Virus record (IMG/VR): IMGVR_UViG_3300024346_000104
Location: 1 to 49,944 of that record
DNA from: a virus
Strand: one strand, 5' to 3'
DNA length: 49,944 nt
How positions within the stretch are numbered: the first letter of the stretch is position 1; each line of letters starts with the position of its first letter. The translations under genes were made by a program, and so were the position numbers. The notes beneath the pieces are model-generated. The model saw only the letters and a program-made list of their open reading frames with translations, made no database searches and was not told the DNA's origin. Below are positions 14,324-24,543 of the stretch, piece by piece.

Positions 14324-14728
14324 ATGGCAATAATTGTTCAAAATAGATTTCCAAATGATTCAGTAGACAGAAGGGCAATAGGTGTTGATTTACCTTTTAA
14401 TGCCCCTGCTGTTTTTAAATCAAATTATTTAACAAGAAATGCTATTAAAAACAATTTAATTAATTTCTTTTCTACCGATCAAGGAGAACGAGTATTTAAC
14501 CCATTTTTTGGAAGTGGTTTACAAAGAGTAGTGTTTGAAAATTCAACCAATTTAACCGAAAGCTTTATACAAAAGCTTATAGGGGATGAATTAAATCAAT
14601 ACTTCCCATTTGTTGGAGTACAACAAATAAGTGTAAATGTTAATAATGATGAAAATTCTATCAATATTAATGTAAAATATCAAGTAACTAATTTTGGCAT
14701 TCAAGACGAAATTAATATAATATTATAA
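14324..14728 (+). CDS. 25: Baseplate wedge subunit gp25 (GPW/gp25 family)
   Basis: 134 residues, the usual length. The gp25 fold is marked by NAIKNNLINFFSTDQGERVF followed by NPFFGSGLQ (about 39-67), which corresponds to the family's GER-x-x-x-P-x-FG signature, and by the final strands SININVKYQVTN. In T4 gp25 joins gp6 and gp53 at the core of the baseplate wedge and starts sheath assembly. The gp6-like gene follows after one base, the order found in other contractile phages. Confidence 0.88.
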   Translation: MAIIVQNRFPNDSVDRRAIGVDLPFNAPAVFKSNYLTRNAIKNNLINFFSTDQGERVFNPFFGSGLQRVVFENSTNLTESFIQKLIGDELNQYFPFVGVQQISVNVNNDENSININVKYQVTNFGIQDEINIIL

Positions 14729-14729
14729 A

Positions 14730-16580
14730 ATGGCAATTAAAAGAGATATAAAATATGTTAATAGAGACTTTACGTCTTTAAGAAATAGTATTGTAAATTA
14801 TGCTAAAACATATTTTCCTAATACTTACACAGATTTTACCCCAGCATCCCCCGGTATGATGTTTATGGAAATGGCTGCTTATGTAGGTGATGTTTTATCA
14901 TTTTATACAGATAACCAGTTTCAAGAAACATTTATCCAATATTCTCGTCAAACTCAAAATTTATATGATTTAGCATATATGTTAGGTTATAAACCTAAAG
15001 CAACAAATGCAGCAACAGCAGTATTAGAACTATACCAACAACTTCCTGCAATTACTTCAGGTAGTGTTAAAGTTCCTGATTATTCATACGCATTACAAAT
15101 TCCAGCAAATACTACTGTTACTTCCAATCTTAGTGGTTCTTTACAGTTTTTAATTACTGATAAAGTAAATTTTTCATTTAGTAGTTCAATAGATCCTACT
15201 GAGGTAACTGTTTATGAAACAGCAGGTAGTGTCCCTACTTATTTTTTAATTAAAAAAATTCGCAAAGCTATTTCTGCTACTATAAAAAGTACCCAATTTT
15301 CATTTTCAACTCCTGTTCCTTTTGACTCAAGAACAATTACCGATACTAATATCATAAGTATTCTAGGTATTACAGATTCAACAACGGGGGATGAATGGTA
15401 TGAAGTAGATTATTTAGCTCAAGATGCTATTTATGAGTCTATTGAAAATTCAAATCCAAATGATCCTAATTATACCCAAGACCCAGATGTTGCAAATTTA
15501 CTAAAAGTTAAATCTGTTCAAAATAGATATGCTACAAGATTTTTAGATAAAACTAATCTTCAAGTCCAATTTGGCTCAGGAATGCCAACGGATACAACTG
15601 AAGAAATTATCCCTAATCCTGATAATGTTGGTATAGGATTACCTACGGAACAAATGAAATTAACAACAGCTTTTGCTCCTACAAACTTTATATTTACTAA
15701 CACATATGGAATTGCTCCTTCTAATAACTTAAATGTTAATTATTTAGTTGGTGGTGGTGTTGAATCAAATGCTCAAGCTAATTCTCTCCAAAATTTAAAT
15801 ACTTCAAATGTTACCTTTGTAAATTCTACAGTAAGTAATTCAGGAAATTTAGCTAATCAAATATTTGGAACATTATTAGTCACAAACCCAGAAGCAGCAT
15901 CCGGTGGTTCTGATGGAGATGATATTAATGAATTAAGACAAAATTCATTAGGTAGTTTTCAAAGTCAGTTAAGAAACGTAACATTCGATGATTATGTTGT
16001 TAGATCTTTAAGTTTACCTTCCCAATATGGAACAGTAGCTAAAGTATATGCTACTAAACCTAATGCCGCTTCACGTTCTATAAGTACTATAGATTTATAT
16101 GTGTTATCTTATAATGATACTAAAAAATTAGTTACTGCTTCCGATGCTTTAAAGAGAAATTTAAATACATATCTTTCTCAATATAAAATGATTAATGATT
16201 CTATTGGAATCCGAGATGCTTATATTATTAATATTGGAGTTAATTTTGAAATTATTACACTCCCTGGATCTAATTCTGATGAAGTATTATTAAAATGTAT
16301 TACAGTACTACAAAGTATATTTGATATAGATAAATGGCAAATTAACCAACCTATTTTATTAAGAACTTTATATGTAGCTTTAGATGCTATTCAAGGAGTT
16401 CAAACAGTAAAATCAATCGAAATTATCAATAAAACAAACTCAGCTAATGGTTACTCAGATTATGCTTATGATATTCCAGGAGCAACAGCAAATAATGTAG
16501 TTTATCCATCACTTGACCCAATGATTTTTGAATTAAAATATCCTAATTCTGATATTCAAGGTAAAGTAGTACCTTTATAA
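14730..16580 (+). CDS. 6: Baseplate wedge protein gp6 (J-like)
   Basis: 616 residues. The start KYVNRDFTSLRNSIVNYAK, followed by YTDFTPASPGMMFMEMAAYVGD, is characteristic of gp6, which forms the iris-like ring of the baseplate. The later RNVTFDDYVVRSLSLPSQYG and the C-terminal domain with IQGVQTVKSIEI match the J-like core shared with other contractile injection systems. The length is close to T4 gp6 (660). It forms a tight operon with gp25. Confidence 0.88.
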   Translation: MAIKRDIKYVNRDFTSLRNSIVNYAKTYFPNTYTDFTPASPGMMFMEMAAYVGDVLSFYTDNQFQETFIQYSRQTQNLYDLAYMLGYKPKATNAATAVLELYQQLPAITSGSVKVPDYSYALQIPANTTVTSNLSGSLQFLITDKVNFSFSSSIDPTEVTVYETAGSVPTYFLIKKIRKAISATIKSTQFSFSTPVPFDSRTITDTNIISILGITDSTTGDEWYEVDYLAQDAIYESIENSNPNDPNYTQDPDVANLLKVKSVQNRYATRFLDKTNLQVQFGSGMPTDTTEEIIPNPDNVGIGLPTEQMKLTTAFAPTNFIFTNTYGIAPSNNLNVNYLVGGGVESNAQANSLQNLNTSNVTFVNSTVSNSGNLANQIFGTLLVTNPEAASGGSDGDDINELRQNSLGSFQSQLRNVTFDDYVVRSLSLPSQYGTVAKVYATKPNAASRSISTIDLYVLSYNDTKKLVTASDALKRNLNTYLSQYKMINDSIGIRDAYIINIGVNFEIITLPGSNSDEVLLKCITVLQSIFDIDKWQINQPILLRTLYVALDAIQGVQTVKSIEIINKTNSANGYSDYAYDIPGATANNVVYPSLDPMIFELKYPNSDIQGKVVPL

Positions 16581-16590
16581 TTATAAAAAA

Positions 16591-17781
16591 ATGGCAGTAT
16601 ATAAATTATTTCCAACAAAAGACGCTACCTTGTATTCCCTGTTCCCTAACATGAATACGGGATTAGATGAAATTGTAGAAGCAACTGAAACCTCTTTTGC
16701 TTATGCTACTCCTAATCCTCAAACTAGTCGTTTTTTAATTAACTTTTCAGAAGATGAAATAGATGATGTTTTAGATAATAAAGCAAAGGTAACATCAGGT
16801 TCAGTAAGTCAATCTCAATTTTTAAATAATAATTATTGGAAAGCCAACTTACAATGTTTTATTGCAACCTCTACAGGTCTACAAGCAAATACTACAGTTG
16901 AGTGTTACCCAATATCCGGTGCTTGGGATATGGGTACTGGAAGATATTTAGATGATCCTATTTCAACAAATGGAACAAGTTGGATTTGGAGAACTTTTTC
17001 GGGTTCTGGAGGAGCTCAATGGAAAACTTCAAGTTATTCAACTTGTGTAACAGCATCTTATAATACAACCTATGCGGTTGCTGGAGGTGGTAACTGGTTT
17101 ACTGGTTCTGCCCAACCTTGGTTTAACTCAAATACTTATCCTATAAGCGCCTCAGTAACCTTTGGATTTTATGAAAATAAAGATTTAAATTTAAATGTTA
17201 CAAATATTATTAGAGCTCGATCCACAGGATCTATCACCACAGACGGATTTATTTTAAAACAAGAAGTTGAATTTATTAATAATAAAGACGTTCAACCTGA
17301 ATTAAAATATTTTTCTAGAGATACCCATACTATTTACCCACCTTCTTTACAAATTAGTTGGAGAGATTATAGTTTTAATACTGGTTCATCCACACAAACT
17401 ATACTTAATACTCTTCCAGCTACAATAACCTTAGCTAATAATCCCGGAACATTCTATAGTCAAAGTTATAATAGATTTAGAGTAAATGCAAGACCAGAAT
17501 ATATACCACCATTGTGGCAAACTTCATCCGTTTATACTAACAATTATTATTTACCTACAGCATCTTATTATGCTATTAAAGACTTAGATACTAATGAATA
17601 TGTTGTTGAATTTGACACTTTATTTACTCAATTAAGTGCAGATGCAAGTTCAAGCTATTTTGATGTTTATATGAATGGTTTAGAACCTGAAAGGTATTAT
17701 GCTATTTTAATTAAATCTGACATAGCAGGAACAGTACAAGTATTTGATAATCAATATTATTTTAAAGTAATTAATGGATAA
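16591..17781 (+). CDS. Virion structural protein with DNRLRE-like N-terminal domain
   Basis: 396 residues. The N-terminal part (LFPTKDATLYSLFPNMNTGLD, with DDVLDNKAKVTSGS and the ISGAWDMGTGRYLDDP turn) resembles the DNRLRE/TGF-propeptide-like beta-sandwich often found on surface proteins, sometimes binding sugar. The rest is Ser/Thr/Tyr-rich beta structure. By position, after gp6 and before the giant tail protein, it is probably a baseplate-attached protein. Receptor binding is possible but not shown. Confidence 0.6.
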   Translation: MAVYKLFPTKDATLYSLFPNMNTGLDEIVEATETSFAYATPNPQTSRFLINFSEDEIDDVLDNKAKVTSGSVSQSQFLNNNYWKANLQCFIATSTGLQANTTVECYPISGAWDMGTGRYLDDPISTNGTSWIWRTFSGSGGAQWKTSSYSTCVTASYNTTYAVAGGGNWFTGSAQPWFNSNTYPISASVTFGFYENKDLNLNVTNIIRARSTGSITTDGFILKQEVEFINNKDVQPELKYFSRDTHTIYPPSLQISWRDYSFNTGSSTQTILNTLPATITLANNPGTFYSQSYNRFRVNARPEYIPPLWQTSSVYTNNYYLPTASYYAIKDLDTNEYVVEFDTLFTQLSADASSSYFDVYMNGLEPERYYAILIKSDIAGTVQVFDNQYYFKVING

Positions 17782-18164
17782 TGGCTAATTTCCCCTTAAC
17801 TAAGCAAGTATTTTCAAAAAAAGCATTCGGTGATACTCTTAATACTACATTCTCAGAATTAGCAACTCCTCCAGTTGTAGTAACAGGGTCTATTTTACCA
17901 TCAATTACAGAATTTTTTAGTTATTATCAAGCTTTATTTTACCAAATACCTAAGTTTGGAGATACAAATTCTCATCAGTATCTTGTTTTAACGAGTCAAG
18001 AATATATAGGATCTGAAGCTGGTGGAAATGAAGTTGTAGATGCTTTGATTGCTGAAATCACTGCTCTTAGACAAGAAAATTTAGATCTCCAACAACAATT
18101 AACTCAAACAGCAGTCCAATCAGTTTCTAGTGTTTTAACAACTTTACAAAATTTAAATGGTTAA
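17781..18164 (+). CDS. Small tail/baseplate protein with C-terminal coiled coil, 127 residues
   Basis: No family is recognised. The N-terminal half is globular (FPLTKQVFSKKAFGDTLN) and the last 45 residues form a trimerisation-type coiled coil (DALIAEITALRQENLDLQQQ). It shares one base with the previous gene and overlaps the giant gene by eight, so the three are probably translated together and may form one baseplate appendage. Confidence 0.6.
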   Translation: MANFPLTKQVFSKKAFGDTLNTTFSELATPPVVVTGSILPSITEFFSYYQALFYQIPKFGDTNSHQYLVLTSQEYIGSEAGGNEVVDALIAEITALRQENLDLQQQLTQTAVQSVSSVLTTLQNLNG

Positions 18165-21100
18165 TATAATTAACATAAACCCGAATACATTAACACTTCA
18201 GACTATCAGTCCGAATGATGTTGCTGTTATTCCAAATACAACTATTACCTCTTCATTTAACCCAGTAAATGATAGGATTGAATATTTTGTTTATGATTAT
18301 AATAATACTCTTTTATCTTCAAATTATGATTTAAGATTATACAAACCAGTATCAATTGATACAGAAGGAAATATTATTAATATGTCCATTTCCCCAGAAA
18401 CAGATATTGTTACTGCGGGTTATGACACGGGGATTGTTAAAACTATTTATAATTTTGTTTCTCCCCAATTAGGTACTGAGAATCAAAATTTATTTATTAG
18501 TGAAATTTCCCCATCAAGAACTGAAGTTAGATTAAGTTCTAATACAAATCCATTATTCACCCCAGACCCAACAGTTGCTACTTTTATAAGTAGTTCTAAC
18601 TATCAATTATATAATACATTTAGACAAAATGTAGAAACTAATAATTATTTTGATGAATTTTATTTAGATTTTGGAAATAATATCTATGTAATAGGAATTA
18701 ATTCTTTATTAGAATATGATTCTCAAAATAATACAATTTCATTATTAATTAAATTATATGAACCTCTACCAATTGATATTGGGTTAAAAACAGAGCTTTA
18801 TATTGTAACTAAAAAAGCAGAATCAGTTGCTTATCAAATTGAATTTGTTCAAGAAAATATTTTTCAAGATTCTACAATAAAATTAAATGGACCTAATTAT
18901 AATATCCCATTAAAAGATGAAACAGGTCCTTTAACTCAATTTAAAAATTACGAAGATATTGTTACTACTACTTTATCAGGATCGTATTTTCAATTAATTA
19001 ATCAAATTTCTTCATCATCCCCTCAATTATCAGTAGATTATACTGATTATGAAGATTTTATATTTTTCTCATCAGCTTATCAAAGATTATATAATTTTAA
19101 AGAAAAAGTAATAAATATTTCTTCTTCTCAAGCTCAATTAAATTCTGTATATAGTATTACTGGTTCAAACTCATCGTCATTTGCGGTTTCATCTAGTAAA
19201 TTGTTAATAGAAAAAGAAATACAAACTATAATAACCAGTTTTGATGGATATGAAAACTTTTTATATTATACATCTGGGGCATATGCTTGGCCTAAATCTA
19301 ATACTACAGCTCCCTATGCTTTATACCCCCCAACAAGCACATCAGCATCTAATTGGTATGCTTCTCAATCAGCAACAGCCTCTACATATGATTTAAATAA
19401 TCAAAACAATTTAGATTATGTAGTGCCTGCTTATTTAAGAGATAATTCGGATAATACCAATTATATGTTATTTGTTAACTTAATTGGTCAATTCTTTGAT
19501 GAAATATGGTTATACACAAAAGCTATCACTACTAAATTAGATGCTAATTCAAATTTATATGAAGGTGTTTCTAAAGATTTAGTAGCAACTGTATTAGAAT
19601 CATTAGGTACTAAAATATATGATAGTACTTATACTTTAGAAAACATATATAGTTCATTAATTGGGCTTTCAGCAAGCGGTAGTATTTATCCTTCAACTGG
19701 AAGTGCTTTAATTACAAATTATGTAACAGCTTCAGTCCCAAACACAGAAGATATTCCCACAATTAATGATTTTGTAAAATTATCATATAAGAAAATTTAC
19801 CACAACTTACCATATCTTTTAAAGAAAAAAGGTACAGTTGCTGGTTTACGTACATTAATTAATATTTTTGGTATTCCTGATACTATTCTTCAAATTAATG
19901 AATTTGGAGGTAAAAATAAAACAGAAAATAATGATTGGGATTATTGGCAGGATAAATTTAATTATAAATTTACTCTTACAGGTAGTAATTCTAAAGTAAT
20001 AGTTCCTTGGCAAGTTAATACAGCATGGAATACTCCAACTCCAAATACTCTTCAATTTAGATTTAAAGCTCCAAATTTAAATTCTGCTGTTACATATCCT
20101 TCACAAAGTTTATGGACATTAGATAACACAGGAAATACATCAATTGTCTTAGAATACACAGGTTCAGGATATACAAGTGGTTCATATTCGGGTTCAATCC
20201 CTGATACTTATAATGAATACGCTACTTTAAAATTTATACCTAATTATTCTACTGATCCTACAGTTTCAGCAAGTATATATTTACCATTTTTTAATGGTGA
20301 TTGGTGGTCAGTAATGGTAAATAGAAGTGGAAGCAATTTTACTTTATTTACTGCGGATAACATATACAATGGAACTGATGGGTTTATTATAGGATACACA
20401 GGTTCAGCAACAGCAAGCGCAACTACATCCTCATGGGTAAATTCTACATCATCATTTTTTCCTCTTTCAGGATCTACATTAACTATAGGTTCAAAAACAT
20501 ATAACAAATTTAGTGGTTCCTACCAAGAAGTAAGATATTATAATTCTATAATCCCTTCAGGAACATTTTATGATTATACAATGAACCCATATTCAATTGA
20601 AGGAGTAGGTACAGATGGTGCTTATGATCAATTAATATTTAGGGGAGCTTTAGGAAATGATTTATATACTGCTTCTAAATCAATTCACCCCAAAGTAACT
20701 GGTTCTTATATAACTCAATCCTTTACATCAAATAGTAATTTTACTATTGTTAGTGGAAGTTTCCCTGTAAATAGAGAATTTATCCTTCAAGATCAAATTC
20801 CTGCAGGAATTAAAACAGCAGTTTCTAAAAAAATAAAAAATATATCTACTATTTTACCTTATAGTGGATCAAATGAAGTTAATTTACCTACTAATCAAGT
20901 ATTATCTCCATTTATTATAATTGATCAAGATAGTTATAATAGTTCTTCCTATGTAGAAGATATTAATTATGTTGAGGTTGCATTTTCCCCACAAAATGAA
21001 ATTAATGAAGATATTAATGCTCAAATAGGATATATTAACATTGGTGATTATATAGGTGATCCAAGATTAGTATCCTCCTCAGCAGAAACATATCCTGCTT

Positions 21101-23853
21101 TAGATGCTTTAAGTTATGAATATTTTTTAAAATATACAGACAGTTATAATCTTTGGGATTATGTAAGAATTATCAGTTATTATGATAATGCTTTATTTAA
21201 AATGATTAAAGATTATGTACCTGTTAGAAGTTCAGTAACAACAGGTGTTATAATCAAACAACATATTTTAGAAAGAAATAAATATCCTGTTCCACAACCT
21301 GACATTACTTCCTCTTTAGCAATGGTTGGTAGTAATACTACATCTTCATTTATTCTATTCCAAGGAAACGATGATGTTTCTGGAGGACTTTGTTACTCTA
21401 TAACATCCTCAGGAGTTTATAATTTATATGTAACAGGTAGTATTTTAAATGTTGATGGAGATAATCCAACTTTATTTGATATTTATATAACTTCATCAAA
21501 TGGTATTAATACTTTATTTCAGCAAAATATAATTACTGGGTCTAATGTTGCTTTTAGTGGTTCATATAATGCCACAATCCCCTCAGGAAGTTTATTGTGT
21601 TTTGTTCCGGATTCAGTAGGTGATTTCTTTACTAATAATGTAACAGCATCTTTATTACTTGTTAATACTTTAACAACTCCTTATCAAACTGAGGATATGT
21701 TAATTACTGGTTCACCAATCCAAATATATGAAATTACAGGTAGTACAGGAGGTACAATGCCTAATTTATTTGGATTAACTTCATCTCAATATACAGGAAA
21801 TGGCGTAGTTAATATTACTCAAAGTTGGACTGGTTCAACCCCATCTTTATTAGGTCCCGTAACATTTACTAATAATTCCCAAATTGAATTTTATAATGGG
21901 GCTTTAAGTGGATCTACAATTATAGTTGAAACTGGTAGTTTAAGTGATTGTAATGTAGAAATAGTTGAAATTTATACAACAGCTTCAATAAGCGGATCAT
22001 CTTTTTTAAGTCCTAGTATTACATATTCTCTTAGAAATTCATTACAACGTGATGTTGATATAGATAAAACCTATTATATTTCTTTTACTTCCTATAATGA
22101 TGTTGGTTCATTAGCATCGGCTAGTGTTAAATTATACGATAACTCAGGAAGAACATTTTATGATGGGCAGAATGGCGCCAATCCAGGACAACCAGCCCCA
22201 GGACAATCAATTAGTGTATATCAATATCAAATTAACAACCCAGTTTATCCATTATATTTTGCTAGTGCTACAAGTGTTAATAATGCTAATGTCACTAATA
22301 TAACGTTATATGAATCATATATTGAACCAGATTGTCTTGTAATACAAAATGATGTTCCTTTAAGTAGACCTAATCCTAATTTTTTTGATGTTGATTTTAA
22401 TCAAAGTTCAATAGTAGCCCAAAATGCAGCTGTAATTATTAGTGCATCTAGAGGTTTAGGAAGTGCTACCCCATCTACAGTTCCTGAATCAAATTATACC
22501 ACAGCAAGAAGTGCTAATCCAAGATATAATGGTAGTAGAAATACATCACCTAATTTTAATGTAGGATCAGGAAATACAAAACCCTCAGTAGAAATTGATC
22601 AAACATATTTTGCTTATTTTGATGGGGTTGGTGGAACTAATTATGAAATAATAAATAAAGCTGGCTTTCACATTAAATATTTAATTGGTGATGATGGTAC
22701 TGTATTAACTCCAAATTTAACAGGATCTTATTATTATAATTTAATTAGAACTTTTAATGAAACCCAAAATGCAAATGTAACATTTCAAACATCCTCAGGT
22801 AATGTATCTCCATTACAAGGAATTAAACCTGTTATAAAATCAGGAGCTTTAGGTCAAGCTGTAATATTTTCTCAAACCGGAAGTAACACAGGATTTTTAG
22901 CAACAATGTCTTTTAGTTCAACTATATCAAATTATAATTATTCAAATACTACAGCGATTCAAACTGGAGCTGTAAGTGCAAATACTCTATTTACTTTAAA
23001 TTTAGTAGCTGCAGTCTCAGGATCAACAGCAACAACTTCTTCATTATCAGGAGATTTTATCAAAATTCAAACATCCGATCCTAGTTCTCAAATTGTTCCA
23101 AAATTAAATATTCAATTTGATTACACAGAATCATTAAATCAAAATGCTGCTGTAATTTTATATGTTGACTCCTCAACAGATGGAATTAATTTTACTTCTT
23201 ATTATGCCCAACTTTATCAAATTTCAAGTCCAAGTTCTAATAATATCACATTAGTAGCTCCTCCAATAACCCCTATTCAAGATACTTATTATAAAGCAAG
23301 AATTTACTATAGTATTAATGGTCCAAGTACTCCTACTTTTACAATTACCGCAGCAACTTTTTTCATAGCTCAAAACCCTCCTTTTTCATCATTAATAACA
23401 TCAAGTTATTGGGTAACAGGTTCAAGTTCTAAAAATATATTAACTGGTTCACAATTTACTGTAGATATGTATGGTATATCTACCCAAACCACAGTATCAG
23501 GTTCGGGGTACGATTCACCATACCAAACTTTTGATTTACAAATTGGAGACCAAATGAGATTTTCAGCCGATGAAAACCAGGTTTATCAAATTATAGGAAT
23601 CAATGCTCCTTCACAAAACGTAGATAATACTTTATATTTAGCTTTAAATAAACCTATTATTAATGGAACAAATGTAAACTCATTCTTAATAAGAAGATAT
23701 GTTCCTAATCCAAATTTTGTGTTAATTGATGCTCTTAAAACTGATGCTGTAGGAGGAGGATCAGGATTTTTAATCCCAGAATATGCTTCTCAAACACTTT
23801 TAGATAAGTTTGATTCAATAATTGCTAATTTAACCGAAAAAGGACTAATTTAA
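18157..23853 (+). CDS. Giant baseplate/tail-fibre protein with LamG-like domain, 1,898 residues
   Basis: This is the largest gene here. An early globular part is followed by SYKKIYHNLPYLLKKKGTVA (about 546-565), leading into GLRTLINIFGIPDTIL, a stretch I associate with baseplate proteins of phages of this kind. A LamG/concanavalin-like domain follows at about 627-798 (NTLQFRFKAP, GDWWSVMVNR, GSYQEVRYYN), which often binds carbohydrate. The remaining 1,100 residues are Ser/Thr/Asn-rich beta repeats with many TGS/SGS turns. It could combine the roles of a wedge protein such as gp7 and a receptor-contacting fibre. The exact equivalence is not established. Confidence 0.65.
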   Translation: MVNIININPNTLTLQTISPNDVAVIPNTTITSSFNPVNDRIEYFVYDYNNTLLSSNYDLRLYKPVSIDTEGNIINMSISPETDIVTAGYDTGIVKTIYNFVSPQLGTENQNLFISEISPSRTEVRLSSNTNPLFTPDPTVATFISSSNYQLYNTFRQNVETNNYFDEFYLDFGNNIYVIGINSLLEYDSQNNTISLLIKLYEPLPIDIGLKTELYIVTKKAESVAYQIEFVQENIFQDSTIKLNGPNYNIPLKDETGPLTQFKNYEDIVTTTLSGSYFQLINQISSSSPQLSVDYTDYEDFIFFSSAYQRLYNFKEKVINISSSQAQLNSVYSITGSNSSSFAVSSSKLLIEKEIQTIITSFDGYENFLYYTSGAYAWPKSNTTAPYALYPPTSTSASNWYASQSATASTYDLNNQNNLDYVVPAYLRDNSDNTNYMLFVNLIGQFFDEIWLYTKAITTKLDANSNLYEGVSKDLVATVLESLGTKIYDSTYTLENIYSSLIGLSASGSIYPSTGSALITNYVTASVPNTEDIPTINDFVKLSYKKIYHNLPYLLKKKGTVAGLRTLINIFGIPDTILQINEFGGKNKTENNDWDYWQDKFNYKFTLTGSNSKVIVPWQVNTAWNTPTPNTLQFRFKAPNLNSAVTYPSQSLWTLDNTGNTSIVLEYTGSGYTSGSYSGSIPDTYNEYATLKFIPNYSTDPTVSASIYLPFFNGDWWSVMVNRSGSNFTLFTADNIYNGTDGFIIGYTGSATASATTSSWVNSTSSFFPLSGSTLTIGSKTYNKFSGSYQEVRYYNSIIPSGTFYDYTMNPYSIEGVGTDGAYDQLIFRGALGNDLYTASKSIHPKVTGSYITQSFTSNSNFTIVSGSFPVNREFILQDQIPAGIKTAVSKKIKNISTILPYSGSNEVNLPTNQVLSPFIIIDQDSYNSSSYVEDINYVEVAFSPQNEINEDINAQIGYINIGDYIGDPRLVSSSAETYPALDALSYEYFLKYTDSYNLWDYVRIISYYDNALFKMIKDYVPVRSSVTTGVIIKQHILERNKYPVPQPDITSSLAMVGSNTTSSFILFQGNDDVSGGLCYSITSSGVYNLYVTGSILNVDGDNPTLFDIYITSSNGINTLFQQNIITGSNVAFSGSYNATIPSGSLLCFVPDSVGDFFTNNVTASLLLVNTLTTPYQTEDMLITGSPIQIYEITGSTGGTMPNLFGLTSSQYTGNGVVNITQSWTGSTPSLLGPVTFTNNSQIEFYNGALSGSTIIVETGSLSDCNVEIVEIYTTASISGSSFLSPSITYSLRNSLQRDVDIDKTYYISFTSYNDVGSLASASVKLYDNSGRTFYDGQNGANPGQPAPGQSISVYQYQINNPVYPLYFASATSVNNANVTNITLYESYIEPDCLVIQNDVPLSRPNPNFFDVDFNQSSIVAQNAAVIISASRGLGSATPSTVPESNYTTARSANPRYNGSRNTSPNFNVGSGNTKPSVEIDQTYFAYFDGVGGTNYEIINKAGFHIKYLIGDDGTVLTPNLTGSYYYNLIRTFNETQNANVTFQTSSGNVSPLQGIKPVIKSGALGQAVIFSQTGSNTGFLATMSFSSTISNYNYSNTTAIQTGAVSANTLFTLNLVAAVSGSTATTSSLSGDFIKIQTSDPSSQIVPKLNIQFDYTESLNQNAAVILYVDSSTDGINFTSYYAQLYQISSPSSNNITLVAPPITPIQDTYYKARIYYSINGPSTPTFTITAATFFIAQNPPFSSLITSSYWVTGSSSKNILTGSQFTVDMYGISTQTTVSGSGYDSPYQTFDLQIGDQMRFSADENQVYQIIGINAPSQNVDNTLYLALNKPIINGTNVNSFLIRRYVPNPNFVLIDALKTDAVGGGSGFLIPEYASQTLLDKFDSIIANLTEKGLI

Positions 23854-23854
23854 T

Positions 23855-23864
23855 ATATTTATAA
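23855..23864 (+). promoter_or_regulatory. ATATTTATAA motif (candidate late promoter)
   Basis: Exact motif 17 bases before the ATG at 23882, with no -33 TTTG. Confidence 0.5.
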
Positions 23865-23881
23865 CAAAATAATAATAAAAA

Positions 23882-24535
23882 ATGGGATATTTAAATAATA
23901 CCGTAGTAACAGTTGATGCAATTTTAACAGATACTGGTCGTCAATTATTAGCTCAAAATGATGGTTCATTTAGAATTACTCAATTTGCCTTAGCAGACGA
24001 TGAAATCGATTATACATTGTATAATCCAAACCACCCCTCAGGTTCTGCCTATTATGGACAAGCGATTGATAATATGCCTTTATTAGAGGCATTTCCTCAA
24101 ACAACGCAAACCATGAAATACAAACTTGTAACTTTACCTCGTGGAACAGCTAAAATGCCAATCCTTGATTTAGGATATAGTGCAATTGTAATTAAACAAG
24201 GTGCTTCATTAGCAATTACTCCTCAAACGCTAAATTATTTTGGTGGTAATACTTATGAAACAAGTGGTTATACAGCAACAATTTCTGATGTTAGATTATT
24301 TTCAACATTTGAAGGTGTTGGTATTAATACACCACAAGTACAAGCCTTAAACACAACCACTACATTAGGTACATCAGTATCTAAAACAGTTGTTGGTACA
24401 ACAATTAACATTAAAGGAACAACAATTAATACTTTATTTGGTACCAATACTTCATTACAAGCTACATTAACAGTAGAAGGTAGAGATTCAGGTGCTCGTT
24501 TAACTATCCCAGTAACAGTAACACAAGTTCAATAA
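23882..24535 (+). CDS. Conserved tail structural protein, 217 residues
   Basis: The N-terminal segment VTVDAILTDTGRQLLAQNDG, then FRITQFALADDEIDY (about 8-45), is a hallmark of a structural protein conserved among T4-like phages of marine and freshwater hosts. Its exact location in the particle is not known to me. The C-terminal half is an all-beta, Thr-rich domain (VGTTINIKGTTINTLF, LTVEGRDSGARLTIPVTV) of immunoglobulin-like character. It begins the fibre sub-block behind an ATATTTATAA motif. Confidence 0.65.
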   Translation: MGYLNNTVVTVDAILTDTGRQLLAQNDGSFRITQFALADDEIDYTLYNPNHPSGSAYYGQAIDNMPLLEAFPQTTQTMKYKLVTLPRGTAKMPILDLGYSAIVIKQGASLAITPQTLNYFGGNTYETSGYTATISDVRLFSTFEGVGINTPQVQALNTTTTLGTSVSKTVVGTTINIKGTTINTLFGTNTSLQATLTVEGRDSGARLTIPVTVTQVQ

Positions 24536-24543
24536 TATAAACT

